A DNA stretch of 64,000 nt. Origin: G020344215 sp039586575. Lineage in GTDB: Bacteria; Gemmatimonadota; Gemmatimonadetes; Palauibacterales; KS3-K002. The stretch covers positions 1 to 64,000 of the forward strand of contig JBDHKD010000003.1 in the NCBI GenBank assembly GCA_039586575.1, read 5' to 3'. The notes below the pieces were generated by a model. It saw nothing but the letters and a program-made list of their open reading frames with translations, was not told the origin of the DNA and did no database searches. A program made the position numbers and the translations under genes. Shown piece by piece: positions 34,790 to 44,191 of the stretch (the first letter of the stretch is position 1; every line of letters starts with the position of its first letter).

Positions 34790-35122
34790 CTAGAAGTCCT
34801 GCAGCGCCACGTCCCGGGACTCCGCGATGTGGAACAGCGTGTCCAGCTTCGTGAGCTCGAAGAGCGTGCGCAGGTCCTCGTTCAGGTTGGACAGCCGCAT
34901 CTCACCGCCCTTCTCACGGATCTTCTTCGAGAGGCTCACGAGCACGCCCAGGCCCGAGGAGTCGATGTAGGCCGTGTCGCTGAAGTCGATGAGGAACTTG
35001 CGAGAGCCGTCGTCCAGCATTTGCAGGACGGCATCCTTGAGCTCCTGGCGGTTGCCGACGATCAGCTGGCCGGTGACCTCGACTACGGTGACATCGCTTT
35101 GTTGTGATACCTCGAAGTTCAT
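34790..35122 (-). CDS. STAS-domain anti-sigma factor antagonist
   Basis: The 110-residue single-domain protein resembles RsbV/SpoIIAA. It has QLIVGNRQELKDAVLQML and the phosphorylation loop YIDSSGLGVLVSL (Ser55/Ser56), and continues through the C-terminal helices LNEDLRTLFELTKLDTLF. Phosphorylation of the serine would be done by the HATPase domain of the next gene and removed by its PP2C domain (inference from the family). ATG 35122 has GGAGG five bases upstream. Seven bases separate its stop from the phosphatase gene start. Confidence 0.93.
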   Translation of the reverse strand: MNFEVSQQSDVTVVEVTGQLIVGNRQELKDAVLQMLDDGSRKFLIDFSDTAYIDSSGLGVLVSLSKKIREKGGEMRLSNLNEDLRTLFELTKLDTLFHIAESRDVALQDF

Positions 35123-35164
35123 GAAGCCTCCGATTCAGGATTATCTTGGGGGATTGGAGAGCCC

Positions 35165-35256
35165 TGATCAATAGAGCAATAGAGCAACAGAATACTCGAA
35201 TTCAACTTGTATCGTAGTAGCGGCTCGCAAATCGAGTAGTCGACTGTTCTATTGGT
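35165..35256. repeat. Intergenic inverted repeat with CAATAGAG units
   Basis: CAATAGAG is repeated (35169-35185 region) and the left end TGATCAATAGA pairs with TCTATTGGTCA at about 35246-35256 (one mismatch). It fills the gap between pta (stop 35294) and the STAS gene (start 35122). A/T content is higher than in the flanking genes. Confidence 0.7.
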
Positions 35257-35293
35257 CAAGTTATCACGGAATCCCAACTCCCACTCCAACACT

Positions 35294-36295
35294 CTAGCCG
35301 CACAGGCTGCCGGGTTCCACCATTGCCATGAGCGCGGTCACGTACGCCACAGCCTCGATCGCTCCCGGGTCCGCGCCCCGGGACAAATCGTTGTAGGGCT
35401 TCGCCAAGCCGTGCAGGATCGGGCCGATGGCGGTGGCGCCGGCGAGCCGTTCGACGAGCTTGTAGGCGATGTTGCCGGCCCCCAGATCCGGAAAGATAAG
35501 CACGTTCGCGTGCCCGGCGACAGGACTGGCCGGCGCCTTCTGCTGGCCGACGTGACGGATGAGGGCGGCGTCGGCCTGGAGCTCGCCGTCGGCGGCCACA
35601 TTGGGGCAGAGCTCGTGGAAGCGGTCGTGCGCCTGGCGCATCTTCTGGACCTCGGGGCTCTCAGCGCTGCCGTGGGTCGAGAAGGAGAGGAAGGCGATGC
35701 GCGGTTCGTCACCGACGATGGCCCGGCGCATGACGGCGGTCTGACGGGCGATCTCGACCAGCTGGCTCACGTCGGGGTCCGGGATGACCCCGGCGTCGGC
35801 GAAGGTCAGCACCTCGTGCTCCGGCGTCCCGCGGAACGAGGGCACGACCATATAGAAGGCGCCGGTAATCATCTTGGCCTCGGGCGCGGTCCCGACGGAG
35901 CGCAGCGCGGCGCGGATCACTTCGGCTGTCGCGTGCGCCGCTCCCGCCACCGCACCATCGGCGTCGCCAGCGCGGACCATCAGGCCGGCGAAGAGCAGAG
36001 GGTCGGCGACCTGCGTTCTCGCGGTGGCCCGATCGACCTGCCGCTTGGTGTGGAGCTGGCGATAGAGATCCGCGTAGCGATCGAGCTCGGGATCCTGGGC
36101 CGGGCAACGCAGCGCGCCGTCCCAAGCGCCCGCTGTTCCGGTCGACGCATCGCTCACAAGCAGGATGGGATCGAGTTGACCGCCGTCCCGCAGGCGGTGG
36201 GCCGCCTCGCGTACTCGCTCGTCGTCTCCTTCGGCGAGAACGATGCGGCGGCCGGCAGTGCTGGCGCGCTCGGCCAGCTTGCGGAGGAACGCCAT
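35294..36295 (-). CDS. pta: Phosphate acetyltransferase
   Basis: The 333-residue product matches the short form of Pta (acetyl-CoA plus phosphate to acetyl phosphate and CoA). It includes RRIVLAEGDDERVREAAHRL at the N-terminus, SLPADATPEE-like spacing and FRGTPEHEVLTFADAGVIPDPD, FLSFSTHGSAESPEVQKM, with the conserved C-terminal QKAPASPVAGHANVLIFPDL, then NIAYKLVERLAGA and GPILHGLAKPYNDLSRG. No N-terminal regulatory domain is present. Acetate kinase is not in the window. The coaD stop is three bases downstream. Confidence 0.95.
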   Translation of the reverse strand: MAFLRKLAERASTAGRRIVLAEGDDERVREAAHRLRDGGQLDPILLVSDASTGTAGAWDGALRCPAQDPELDRYADLYRQLHTKRQVDRATARTQVADPLLFAGLMVRAGDADGAVAGAAHATAEVIRAALRSVGTAPEAKMITGAFYMVVPSFRGTPEHEVLTFADAGVIPDPDVSQLVEIARQTAVMRRAIVGDEPRIAFLSFSTHGSAESPEVQKMRQAHDRFHELCPNVAADGELQADAALIRHVGQQKAPASPVAGHANVLIFPDLGAGNIAYKLVERLAGATAIGPILHGLAKPYNDLSRGADPGAIEAVAYVTALMAMVEPGSLCG

Positions 36296-36298
36296 CGA

Positions 36299-36793
36299 CT
36301 ACGTGGAGATCTTCGCCTTCAGACGCCGTAGGACAGGTGGCGAGACGAAACGCGAAACGTCGCCGCCCAAGCAGGCGACCTCCCTGACCAACGAGGCGCT
36401 GAGGAACGTGTACTCGACGCCCGGCGTCATGAAGACCATCTCGAGCGACGGCGCCAGCGAGCGGTTCATCAGAGCCATCTGGAACTCATACTCGAAGTCG
36501 CTTACCGCGCGCAGCCCGCGCACGACCATGCCGGCGCCTATGTTCTTGCAGAAATCGACGAGCAGCCCGTCGAACTCCAGCACTTCGATACGCGGTTCAC
36601 CGGCGAAGCACTCTCTGATCATCTCCACCCGTTCCTCGGTCGAGAAGAGACGGTCCTTCTGCTGAGTCGCCGTATGCGCGACCGCGATGACGAGTTTGTC
36701 GACGAACTTCAGGCTGCGACGCGCGATGTCCTCGTGACCCAGAGTCAGCGGGTCGAAAGATCCAGGGTAAATCGCCTTTGTCTCTTCGGCCAT
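36299..36793 (-). CDS. coaD: Phosphopantetheine adenylyltransferase
   Basis: The 164-residue product starts at ATG 36793 with GGAGG eight bases upstream. It catalyses 4'-phosphopantetheine to dephospho-CoA in coenzyme A biosynthesis. AIYPGSFDPLTLGHEDI holds the T/HxGH nucleotide-binding motif (LTLGH), followed by GLLVDFCKNIGAGMVVRGLRAVSDFEYE and the ISSTLVRE-like LSASLVREVA. It overlaps nothing, but rsmD ends just upstream, the usual gene order. Confidence 0.95.
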   Translation of the reverse strand: MAEETKAIYPGSFDPLTLGHEDIARRSLKFVDKLVIAVAHTATQQKDRLFSTEERVEMIRECFAGEPRIEVLEFDGLLVDFCKNIGAGMVVRGLRAVSDFEYEFQMALMNRSLAPSLEMVFMTPGVEYTFLSASLVREVACLGGDVSRFVSPPVLRRLKAKIST

Positions 36794-36806
36794 GTCCGTT
36801 CCTCCG

Positions 36807-37358
36807 CTACTCGTTTCCACCGTCAGCCGCGGCGGTAATGAACGAGACCACGGTATCCCCGTAGCGGCGCTGCACGCCCCCGGCAGGTAAGCTAACCTCC
36901 TCGGCGGGATCGTGCTCTACCGACAGGATGCGGGCGAAGCGGCTCTCCCTGTAGCGCTCCACCAGGCGGCCAGCCAGTCCCTGACCGTAGGGCGGGTCGG
37001 CGAGCGCCAGATCGAAGGCGAGCGGGCCAATGTCATCGAGGTAGGTGAAGACGTCGGCGGCCACGACCTCGACCAGGTCCTCCGCCCCGAGGGCCGCCAC
37101 GTTGGCGCGCAGGCAGTCGAGGGCGCGGCGGTCACGCTCGACGAGGGTGGCGTGGCGCGCCCCGCGTGAGAGGGCCTCGAGTCCGAGGGCGCCGCTGCCA
37201 GCGAAGAGGTCGAGGACGCTGGCGCCATCGAGCTGCGGCGCGAGCACGTTCAGCCAGGCCTCGCGGACGCGGTCCGCGGTGGGCCGAATCAACCGGCCTC
37301 TGGGCACCTTGAGCCGGCGGCGCCCCCAGCGGCCCGCTACGATTCGGAGCTCACCCAA
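36807..37358 (-). CDS. rsmD: 16S rRNA G966 methyltransferase
   Basis: The roughly 183-residue product is read from TTG 37358, giving LGELRIVAGRWGRRRL, the usual N-terminus. Earlier in-frame starts add non-conserved sequence inside recJ. Motif I is VLDLFAGSGALGLEALSRGA, and the catalytic LADPPYGQG (DPPY) is intact. It makes m2G966 in the small subunit. It overlaps the recJ end by 22 bases in another frame. Confidence 0.93.
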   Translation of the reverse strand: MGELRIVAGRWGRRRLKVPRGRLIRPTADRVREAWLNVLAPQLDGASVLDLFAGSGALGLEALSRGARHATLVERDRRALDCLRANVAALGAEDLVEVVAADVFTYLDDIGPLAFDLALADPPYGQGLAGRLVERYRESRFARILSVEHDPAEEVSLPAGGVQRRYGDTVVSFITAAADGGNE

Positions 37359-39073
37359 GCGGCCTCGCTCGGCCGGATATCGATTACCTGGGCTTGCACG
37401 TGCTCGATACCCTGCCACTCGCGGACACCGATCTGGAAGGCGAGATCGACGCGCGACGATTCGCTGAGCCACTCCAGCTCGGCGGCCTGGCCGAAAGCGA
37501 TGGCTTCCGGCGTCGCTCCGTCGCCCACCTCGAGTCGCAAGCGCAGGTGGTCCTGGCCGACGAGCTGCGGCGGACCGCGCAGCGCGACGTCGCGGGCGAG
37601 GAACACCGGCTTCGGATTGCCCTGCCCGTAAGGCCCGAAGTGAGCGAGGAATCGCCAGAGCTCCGCCGATACTTCCGACATGGGCAGCTCGTGGTCGACG
37701 CGGAGCAGCGGGCGCAAGACATCGGGAGTCAGTCGTTCAGCAGCCACCGAGTTCAAGGCATCGCGGAAGGCCCCGACCTCGCTGCTGCGGATTTGCAGTC
37801 CGGCGGCGGCGCGGTGACCGCCGAACTGGACCAGGAGCGACTCGCAGGCCTTTAGCGCGTCGTAGAGGTGGAAGCCGGGAATCGAGCGGCCGGATCCTCG
37901 CCCGCTCGCGCCATCCAGGGCGATGAGGACGGTCGGCCGGTAGAACTGCTCGACGATACGGGAGGCGACGATGCCGATGACGCCAGGGTGCCAATCCGGG
38001 GAGGCGAGCACGATGGCGCGCTGCGTCGCCGGGTCGAAGGAGTCCTCGAGCATCTGCTTGGCCGTTTCGAGGGTGGCACGGTCGACCTCCTGGCGGATCT
38101 TGTTCTCGGCATCGACTTCAGCGGCGAGCACAGCGGCCTCTGCTTGGTCGTCGGTGAGCAGCAGGCGGACGCCGCGCATCGCATCGCCCATGCGGCCGAC
38201 GGCATTGAGGCGCGGACCGATGACGAAGGCGATCTGGCCGGCGTTGACCGGCCGACCCGGCTTGAGCCCCGAGGTGTGGAGCAGCGCTCTGAGCCCCGGG
38301 TTCGGGGTGCGCGCCAGGACCTTGAGGCCGAAGCGGGTGAGGATGCGGTTCTCGCCGGTCAGCGGCACGAGATCGGCGACGGTGGGAATGGCGACCAGGT
38401 CGAGGTAGCGGTAAAGATCTTCGACCTCGCGGCCTCGACTCACGTACAGCGCCTGCAGCAGCTTGAAGGCGACACCGGCGCCGCACAGCAGCTTCTCCGG
38501 GTAACTGCTGTCGGAACGGTGTGGGTTGAGGACGGCGACCGCCGGCGGCAACTCGGGCGGCGGCGTGTGGTGGTCTGAGACCAGGACGTCGATACCCGCC
38601 TCGGCGGCGGCGGCAACCGTAGCCTGGGCGGAGATCCCGCAGTCGCAGGTGAGGACGAGGGTGCACTTCCTCTCCTGCGCCGCCGCCAGGCCCGCGGGCC
38701 CGAAGTCGTAGCCGTGTTCCAGGCGATTGGGGACGAACGGCTCGACCACGGCATGGAGCGCGCGGAGCGCGCGAGTTAGCAACGAGGTCCCACAGACGCC
38801 ATCCACGTCGTAGTCGCCGTGGACGAGAATCCGCTCGCCCCTGTCGATGGCCGCCGACAAGCGCTCGACCGCCGCCTCCATGTCGGGCATCGTCCAGGGG
38901 TCGTGCAGAAGCTCGAGTCGCGGCCGCAGGAACGATTTCGCCGACTCGGGCTCGGCATAGCCGCGGCGTACGAGAATGGCGGCGATCGCTTCGGGCAGCT
39001 CGAGCTGGGCGACCAGCGCAGCGATGGCGGCCGGGTCAGCCGCTGTGGGACTGCCGAGTACGGGCTTCACCAC
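37337..39073 (-). CDS. recJ: Single-stranded-DNA-specific exonuclease RecJ
   Basis: The 578-residue DHH-family 5'-3' exonuclease acts in recombination and mismatch repair. Motif I HGDYDVDGVCGTSL (His85, Asp87, Asp89), the DHH motif VSDHHTPP, GAGVAFKLLQAL, the linker/DHHA1 region with SGRGSGRSIPGFHLYDALKACESLL and VQFGGHRAAAGLQI, and a C-terminal OB-like domain are all visible. Start GTG 39073 follows GGAGG. It probably forms an operon with the zinc-ribbon protein and dnaG upstream. Confidence 0.96.
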   Translation of the reverse strand: MVKPVLGSPTAADPAAIAALVAQLELPEAIAAILVRRGYAEPESAKSFLRPRLELLHDPWTMPDMEAAVERLSAAIDRGERILVHGDYDVDGVCGTSLLTRALRALHAVVEPFVPNRLEHGYDFGPAGLAAAQERKCTLVLTCDCGISAQATVAAAAEAGIDVLVSDHHTPPPELPPAVAVLNPHRSDSSYPEKLLCGAGVAFKLLQALYVSRGREVEDLYRYLDLVAIPTVADLVPLTGENRILTRFGLKVLARTPNPGLRALLHTSGLKPGRPVNAGQIAFVIGPRLNAVGRMGDAMRGVRLLLTDDQAEAAVLAAEVDAENKIRQEVDRATLETAKQMLEDSFDPATQRAIVLASPDWHPGVIGIVASRIVEQFYRPTVLIALDGASGRGSGRSIPGFHLYDALKACESLLVQFGGHRAAAGLQIRSSEVGAFRDALNSVAAERLTPDVLRPLLRVDHELPMSEVSAELWRFLAHFGPYGQGNPKPVFLARDVALRGPPQLVGQDHLRLRLEVGDGATPEAIAFGQAAELEWLSESSRVDLAFQIGVREWQGIEHVQAQVIDIRPSEAAWVSSES

Positions 39074-39116
39074 ACCTCCACCTCCTCTGCCATGATGATA
39101 GCGGCTGGCACCGACA

Positions 39117-39854
39117 TCAGGGCTCGCGCTTGATGTCCCCGGGGTAGAGGATGACCCCGCAACCCTCGCAACATACGAGAGTCGCCATCCCCTTGATCTG
39201 CATCTCCTGCTGAACGGTCACCGAGGTGTTGCAGTTGCCGCATACGCTTTCCTCGGTCAGCGGAGCGAGAGCCACCCCGGAGCGACCGCCGCGGATGCGG
39301 TCGTAGAGCGAACGAGCGCTCGCTTCGAGCCTGATCGCCAGATTCGCGCGACGGTCGCGCTTGATGGCGAGCTCTTCCTCCATTTGCGCACGACGCTTCT
39401 CGAGTTTATCACCGAGCGGCGCCACCTCGGCGTCGGCGGCATCGAACTCGTCCCGCAGAGCTTGTAGTCGACCCTCCAGATCTTCCACCATCTGCATCTT
39501 GTCGAGCACCCGGTCCTCGAGTCGCCGAAGGTCCTGCTTGGCGAGATCGAACTCGAGCGACGCGGCGCCGTACTGCTTCTCGGTCTTCACCTGGTTCACC
39601 TTAGAGCGCAGACGATCCAGTTGATCGTGCTTCGCGTCGGCGGTGTGCTCGGCGATATTGGCATCGGTGCGGGCGCGCACCAGCTCGGCGTCAAGCTGAT
39701 CGAGCCGTGACTTGAGGCCGGCCACGCTATCGATGGCCGCCGTGAGGTCATCCTGGCCCTGCTTCAGCTCGCGTTCCAGAGCGGCGATCTCGTGATCGTA
39801 CTCGTGTAGCTTGATCAGCAGTTGGAGCGAAGATTCATGGCTCGGATTCGACAT
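39117..39854 (-). CDS. Coiled-coil protein with C-terminal zinc ribbon
   Basis: The 245-residue product has a long helical coiled-coil region (about 10-185, heptads rich in L, E, K, R, D). A C-terminal zinc ribbon follows, with VCGNCNTSVTVQQ and LVCCEGCGVILYPGDI (CxxC pairs). This is the C4-type zinc-ribbon family (DUF164-like) often encoded near dnaG in bacteria. The molecular role is unclear. ATG 39854 lies 24 bases after the dnaG stop. Confidence 0.88.
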   Translation of the reverse strand: MSNPSHESSLQLLIKLHEYDHEIAALERELKQGQDDLTAAIDSVAGLKSRLDQLDAELVRARTDANIAEHTADAKHDQLDRLRSKVNQVKTEKQYGAASLEFDLAKQDLRRLEDRVLDKMQMVEDLEGRLQALRDEFDAADAEVAPLGDKLEKRRAQMEEELAIKRDRRANLAIRLEASARSLYDRIRGGRSGVALAPLTEESVCGNCNTSVTVQQEMQIKGMATLVCCEGCGVILYPGDIKREP

Positions 39855-39878
39855 AGGGTCCCGATTCGTTCGCGTTAG

Positions 39879-41696
39879 TCAGTTTCGTCCAAAAAGCCCG
39901 CGGCCCGGCAGGCGGCTGCCCAAAGCCGCCAGCTGCTGCCTGACCTTCTTGATCTCGGTAGCCAGCTCGACCGCGGCATCGGTGTCGGCGACCAGGACTT
40001 CGGTCATCAGGTCGGCGAGCCGCTGCTCGAGCGCCCGGGCCCGCAAGCGGCCGATGGCGTCGTCGAGCACCGCGTCCGGGTTGGTCAACTCCTCCGGGTC
40101 GGCGGCCAGCTCTCTGACTCGCTCATAGAGGGGCGGCGGCAATTCATCGGCCCACTCGAGGCCGCTACCCGCTTCGTGGTCGGCGTCGGGCGGCTGCGTT
40201 TCGGCCGCCTGCAGCAAGGCGAGATAGATTTGCCGGTACTCGGGCGTCCTGAAGTTATCCGGCTCCACCTGCTCGGCCACCCCGGGGACCAGAGTTCGGT
40301 CGCGGAGCAACAGCAGGAGCAGTTTCCGCTCAGGTCCCAGCTTGGGGACCGCGGGCCGGGCGGCGGAGTCCTCGCGAGCGGGCGGCCGGCGGCGGCGCGG
40401 GCCGCCGACCGGCCGCCTGAGCTGGCGTTCCAGGGTGTCACGTCGGACGCCGGTGACCTCGGCGACTCGATCGAGGTAGATGTCGCGCAGCGCTTCGTCG
40501 GACGCGGCACGGACGGTCAGCAGCAGCCCATCGACGGCACGGCGTTTTCCCTCGATGCTGTCGAGATAGCCACGCTTCTCGAGGATCTGGATCTTACGGT
40601 CGAGCACGTCGATGGCGGCGTCGGTGTACTTGGCCAGCTCGGCAGGGCCGCCTTTGCGGACGATGGAGTCGGGGTCCTCGCCGCGCGGCAGAGTCGCGAC
40701 GCTGGGATGCAGGCCGGCCCGCAAGAACTCGTCAGCCGCCTTGAAGGTGGCGACGAGGCCGGCCTTGTCGCTGTCGTAGAGGAGGAGCGCTCGCTTGGCG
40801 TAACGGCTCAGCAGTCGCGCCTGGTGCTCTGTCAACGCGGTGCCGAGCGGCGCGATGACGTTCTCGATGCCGGCCGCGACCAGCGACACCAGATCCATGA
40901 AGCCTTCCACGACGTACACGACTTCCTGTCGGCGGATGGCGTGGCGGCTCCAATTCAGTCCATAGACGATGCGGCCTTTGTGGAAGATCGGCGTGTCCGG
41001 CGAGTTGATGTACTTCGGCGCGTCGTCGGAGTCGGCCAGCAAACGGCCGCCGAAGCCGATGACATTGCCGCGCAGGTTGTAGATGGGGATGATCAGCCGG
41101 CCGCGAAACAGGTCGTACGGCTCCTTGGCCCGCTCGCTCGCCTTGATCAGTCCGGCCCGCAAGAGAAGGTCGTCCGACATTTCGTGGACGGCGGCCGCCT
41201 CGCGCAGCCCGCGCCACGAGTCGGGCGCGTAGCCGAAGCCGAACCGCTGGACCGCCTCCTCGGACAGGCCGCGATCGGTCAGCAGGTAGCGGCGCGCCCG
41301 TTCGCCGCCCTTCTCATCGGCCAGCTGTTTCTGGTACCAATCGGCGGCGAAGGCTACCGCCTCCCGGATGTCGCGGTACGGGTCTTCCTTCTCCTGGTCG
41401 CGGTCGGCATCGGGGACGACGATGCCGCAGCGTTCGGCGACGAACTTCACCGCCTCGATGAAGTCGAGGCCGAGTAGCTTCATCGGGAACGAGAAGACAT
41501 CGCCGCCCTCACCGCAGACGAAGCACTTGAAGATGCCGCGCTCGGGATCGACCGAGAAGTTCGGACCCTCGCCGCCGTGCAGCGGGCAGGGGCCGCGATA
41601 GGTCCTGCCACTGCGGCGCAACGGCACGTACTCGCCGACGATCGACATCAGGTCGGCTTGTGCGCGGATCTCTTCAAGCAAGTCGTCCGATACCAA
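39879..41696 (-). CDS. dnaG: DNA primase
   Basis: The 605-residue primase makes RNA primers for replication. The N-terminal zinc-binding domain has C37, H40, C58 and C61 (CPLHGGEGPNFSVDPERG...CFVCGEGGD). The TOPRIM core follows with VVEGFMDLVSLVAAG (EGFMD) and LLYDSDKAGL. The C-terminal DnaB-interacting part is present but weakly conserved. The start is TTG 41696, with GGAG six bases upstream, just after mutS2 ends; no ATG in frame precedes the zinc domain. Confidence 0.96.
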   Translation of the reverse strand: MVSDDLLEEIRAQADLMSIVGEYVPLRRSGRTYRGPCPLHGGEGPNFSVDPERGIFKCFVCGEGGDVFSFPMKLLGLDFIEAVKFVAERCGIVVPDADRDQEKEDPYRDIREAVAFAADWYQKQLADEKGGERARRYLLTDRGLSEEAVQRFGFGYAPDSWRGLREAAAVHEMSDDLLLRAGLIKASERAKEPYDLFRGRLIIPIYNLRGNVIGFGGRLLADSDDAPKYINSPDTPIFHKGRIVYGLNWSRHAIRRQEVVYVVEGFMDLVSLVAAGIENVIAPLGTALTEHQARLLSRYAKRALLLYDSDKAGLVATFKAADEFLRAGLHPSVATLPRGEDPDSIVRKGGPAELAKYTDAAIDVLDRKIQILEKRGYLDSIEGKRRAVDGLLLTVRAASDEALRDIYLDRVAEVTGVRRDTLERQLRRPVGGPRRRRPPAREDSAARPAVPKLGPERKLLLLLLRDRTLVPGVAEQVEPDNFRTPEYRQIYLALLQAAETQPPDADHEAGSGLEWADELPPPLYERVRELAADPEELTNPDAVLDDAIGRLRARALEQRLADLMTEVLVADTDAAVELATEIKKVRQQLAALGSRLPGRGLFGRN

Positions 41697-41699
41697 AGC

Positions 41700-44036
41700 T
41701 CACTCCAGTACCAGGACAGTCACGCCCGAGCCGCCTTCCCAGGACGCCCCGAGGCGGTGCGACTTCACCCGGCGATCGCTACGCGCGTGCTCCGCCACCG
41801 CCTCACGCAACACACCGGTCCCCTTCCCGTGTATGACCCGCAACTCGGCCAGCCCGGCCTGGACGGCAGCGTCCAGTGCTCTGATCAGCTCGAGCCGCGC
41901 CTCGTCGGCGACCATGCCACGCAGGTCGATCTCCGAGTGCGCATCGATCTGCGGCGCGCCGAAGAGTCCCGCACTCTCCTTGGGGCGCTCCTCCCCCTCA
42001 ATCCGCCGGAGCACGGCGGCCGCCAGCTGCAGCTTCACACCGCCCATCTCGACGACGATATCGGAGCCGCGGGTCTCGACGACCGTTCCCTGACGGTCGA
42101 GCGAGGTGATCCAGACGCGCTCGCCCGGCCCGAGGTCGGGGGGCGCGCCGGCTACCTCGCGCTCGCCTTCGGTATCGCGCAGTGCCTGCGAGTGCTGCCG
42201 CAACCTGGCCTCGATCTCGCGCCGCGCCTCCTCGGCCGCCCGGCGGTCCGCCTTCATCGCCTCGTTGAGCTTCTTGCGGGCATCGAGCAAGAACTCGCGG
42301 GCCCGGCGGTGCGCCTCGATCTCCAACTCGCGTCGCCGCTCGACCAGCTCTTCCTGATCGCGCTCGAGGCTCTGCGACTGCTGCTCAAGCTCGCGTTCCT
42401 TGTGCTCGAGCGAGGCGATCCGCTCGTCGAGCTCGGCTTCCTTGCGCTCGAGCTCGGCCAGCAGGTTCGCGGTGTCGATCTCCTCCTGGCTGAGCGCGGC
42501 ACGCGCCGCCTTGAGCACGGCGGGCGGGAAGCCGACGCGTTGCGCCATGGCGAGGGCATAGCTGCGCCCGGGCCGGCCCTTGATCAGCCGGTAGAGTGGC
42601 GCGAGCCGTTCCGTATCGAAGGCCAGGCCGGCGTTGACGATGCCGGGGTGCTCGGCCGAGAGTGAGTTGAGCTCGCCGAGATGGCTGGTGGCGAGGGTCA
42701 TGCAGCGGCGCTCGGCCAGCTCGAGCAGCACGGCGCGGGCGAGCGCGGCACCCTCGGTCGGGTCGGTGGCGCCGCCGATCTCATCGATCAGGCAGAGCGA
42801 ATCGGGTGCGGCGCTGTCCAGGATCAGCTGAATGTTTCGCAGGTGCGCGGTGAAAGTGGAGAGCGACGCATCGATCGACTGCTCGTCGCCGATGTCGGCG
42901 AAGATCCCACTGAAGACCGGCACGGCGGAACCGGGGCCGAGCGGCGGCAGGATGCCAGCCTGCGCCATCGCGGCGATGAGCCCCACGGCTTTGACGAGCA
43001 CGGTCTTGCCGCCGGCGTTCGGTCCGGTGACCAAGAGCGTGTGTTCGCCAGGGTTCATCAGCAGGTCGAAGGGGACGAGGACCTCGGAGCTCTCGAGCAA
43101 GAGCGGGTGGCGGCCGTGGACGACGCGGTAGCCGTCGCTCGCACGATCCACGAGCTGCGGTCGCGCGCAACCGCGCTTGAGGGCATAGCGCCCGCGAGCG
43201 AAGAGCGAGTCGAGCTTCACCAGACGAGCCAGCGAGTCCTGCAGCTCGGGCGCCCGGGGTCGCAGCTCGTCGGTGAGCTCGCGGAGGATGCGCTCGACCT
43301 CGCGGGCCTCGGAGATGTGGAGCTCGCGCAGGTGGTTCATCGGCTCGATCGCCGCGGGCGGCTCGACGAACAGGGTGGCGCGGCTGGCCGATTCGTCGTG
43401 GACGATGCCGCCGACATCGGAGCGTCCCTCGCGGCGGACCGGAATGCAGTAGCGACCGTTGCGGATGGTGACCGAGGAGTCGGGCACGGCGATCCGCGCG
43501 GGTAGCGCCGCCATCATCGATTCCAAGAGCCGCACGAGATCGCTGCGCGCCGAGCGGATCGCGCGACGCAGCCGCTTGAGCTCGTTCGAAGCACCGTCTT
43601 TCAGCGTCTCGCTGTCTTCGTCGATCGACTCCTGGAGCGTCTTCTGGAGCTTCTCGTCTTTTAGGAGCCCCTCGGCCAGGCCGCCGAGCCGCGTGAACTC
43701 CGAGGCTTGAGGCAAGAGCAGGCGCCGGACCTCGCGAGCGCCCTTCAGCAGACGGAGCGCGGCGGCGAGCTCGCTTTCCGACCAGACGCTCCCCTCGATG
43801 GCGAGGCGACGCAGCGCCCCTTCGATGTCGGGGATGATAGGGGGCGCCCAGCTCTCGTCGCGGATGAGCCAGCTCACCATCTCGTCGACCTCGTCGAGCG
43901 CCGCCGCGACGAGGGCGGCGTCGGGCACCGGCACGAGGCCACGCACCGCGGCCGCGCCCGGCTCGGATGTCGCATAAGCGGCGACGATCTCGAGGACGCG
44001 GTCGAATTCGAGTGCTGACAGTGCGTGCCGGTTCAT
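41700..44036 (-). CDS. mutS2: Endonuclease MutS2
   Basis: The 778-residue product starts at ATG 44036 (MNRHALSALEFDRVLEIVA), a normal length. Walker A TGPNAGGKTVLVKAVGLIAA is near residue 335. LIDEIGGATDPTEGAALARAVL (Walker B) follows, then a coiled coil at about 510-620 and the C-terminal Smr nuclease domain with DLRGMVADEARLEL and RVIHGKGTGVLREAV. MutS2 suppresses homologous recombination and has ribosome-rescue functions in some species. The ribosome site at 44036 is weak; longer starts add unconserved residues. Confidence 0.96.
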   Translation of the reverse strand: MNRHALSALEFDRVLEIVAAYATSEPGAAAVRGLVPVPDAALVAAALDEVDEMVSWLIRDESWAPPIIPDIEGALRRLAIEGSVWSESELAAALRLLKGAREVRRLLLPQASEFTRLGGLAEGLLKDEKLQKTLQESIDEDSETLKDGASNELKRLRRAIRSARSDLVRLLESMMAALPARIAVPDSSVTIRNGRYCIPVRREGRSDVGGIVHDESASRATLFVEPPAAIEPMNHLRELHISEAREVERILRELTDELRPRAPELQDSLARLVKLDSLFARGRYALKRGCARPQLVDRASDGYRVVHGRHPLLLESSEVLVPFDLLMNPGEHTLLVTGPNAGGKTVLVKAVGLIAAMAQAGILPPLGPGSAVPVFSGIFADIGDEQSIDASLSTFTAHLRNIQLILDSAAPDSLCLIDEIGGATDPTEGAALARAVLLELAERRCMTLATSHLGELNSLSAEHPGIVNAGLAFDTERLAPLYRLIKGRPGRSYALAMAQRVGFPPAVLKAARAALSQEEIDTANLLAELERKEAELDERIASLEHKERELEQQSQSLERDQEELVERRRELEIEAHRRAREFLLDARKKLNEAMKADRRAAEEARREIEARLRQHSQALRDTEGEREVAGAPPDLGPGERVWITSLDRQGTVVETRGSDIVVEMGGVKLQLAAAVLRRIEGEERPKESAGLFGAPQIDAHSEIDLRGMVADEARLELIRALDAAVQAGLAELRVIHGKGTGVLREAVAEHARSDRRVKSHRLGASWEGGSGVTVLVLE

Positions 44037-44111
44037 CCCAGGGTGATCAGCCTTCGCTGATCGGTGATCGGTAACGTGCGGCGGCCGCCGCATACGCTCC
44101 CTGAATGCGAA

Positions 44112-44145
44112 CGGGGGCGCCGGCATCCGTTGGCCAGCACCCCCG
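44112..44145 (-). terminator. Terminator of the yqeY gene
   Basis: A 13-bp stem with two G-U pairs (44112-44124 with 44133-44145; CGGGGG...CCCCCG) lies about 50 bases after the yqeY stop on the minus strand. The following sequence (TTCGCATTC) has few T residues. Confidence 0.55.
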
Positions 44146-44191
44146 TGTCTTCACACGTTCAGGTCGGAGTCGACTCGAGTACAAGAGGAGG

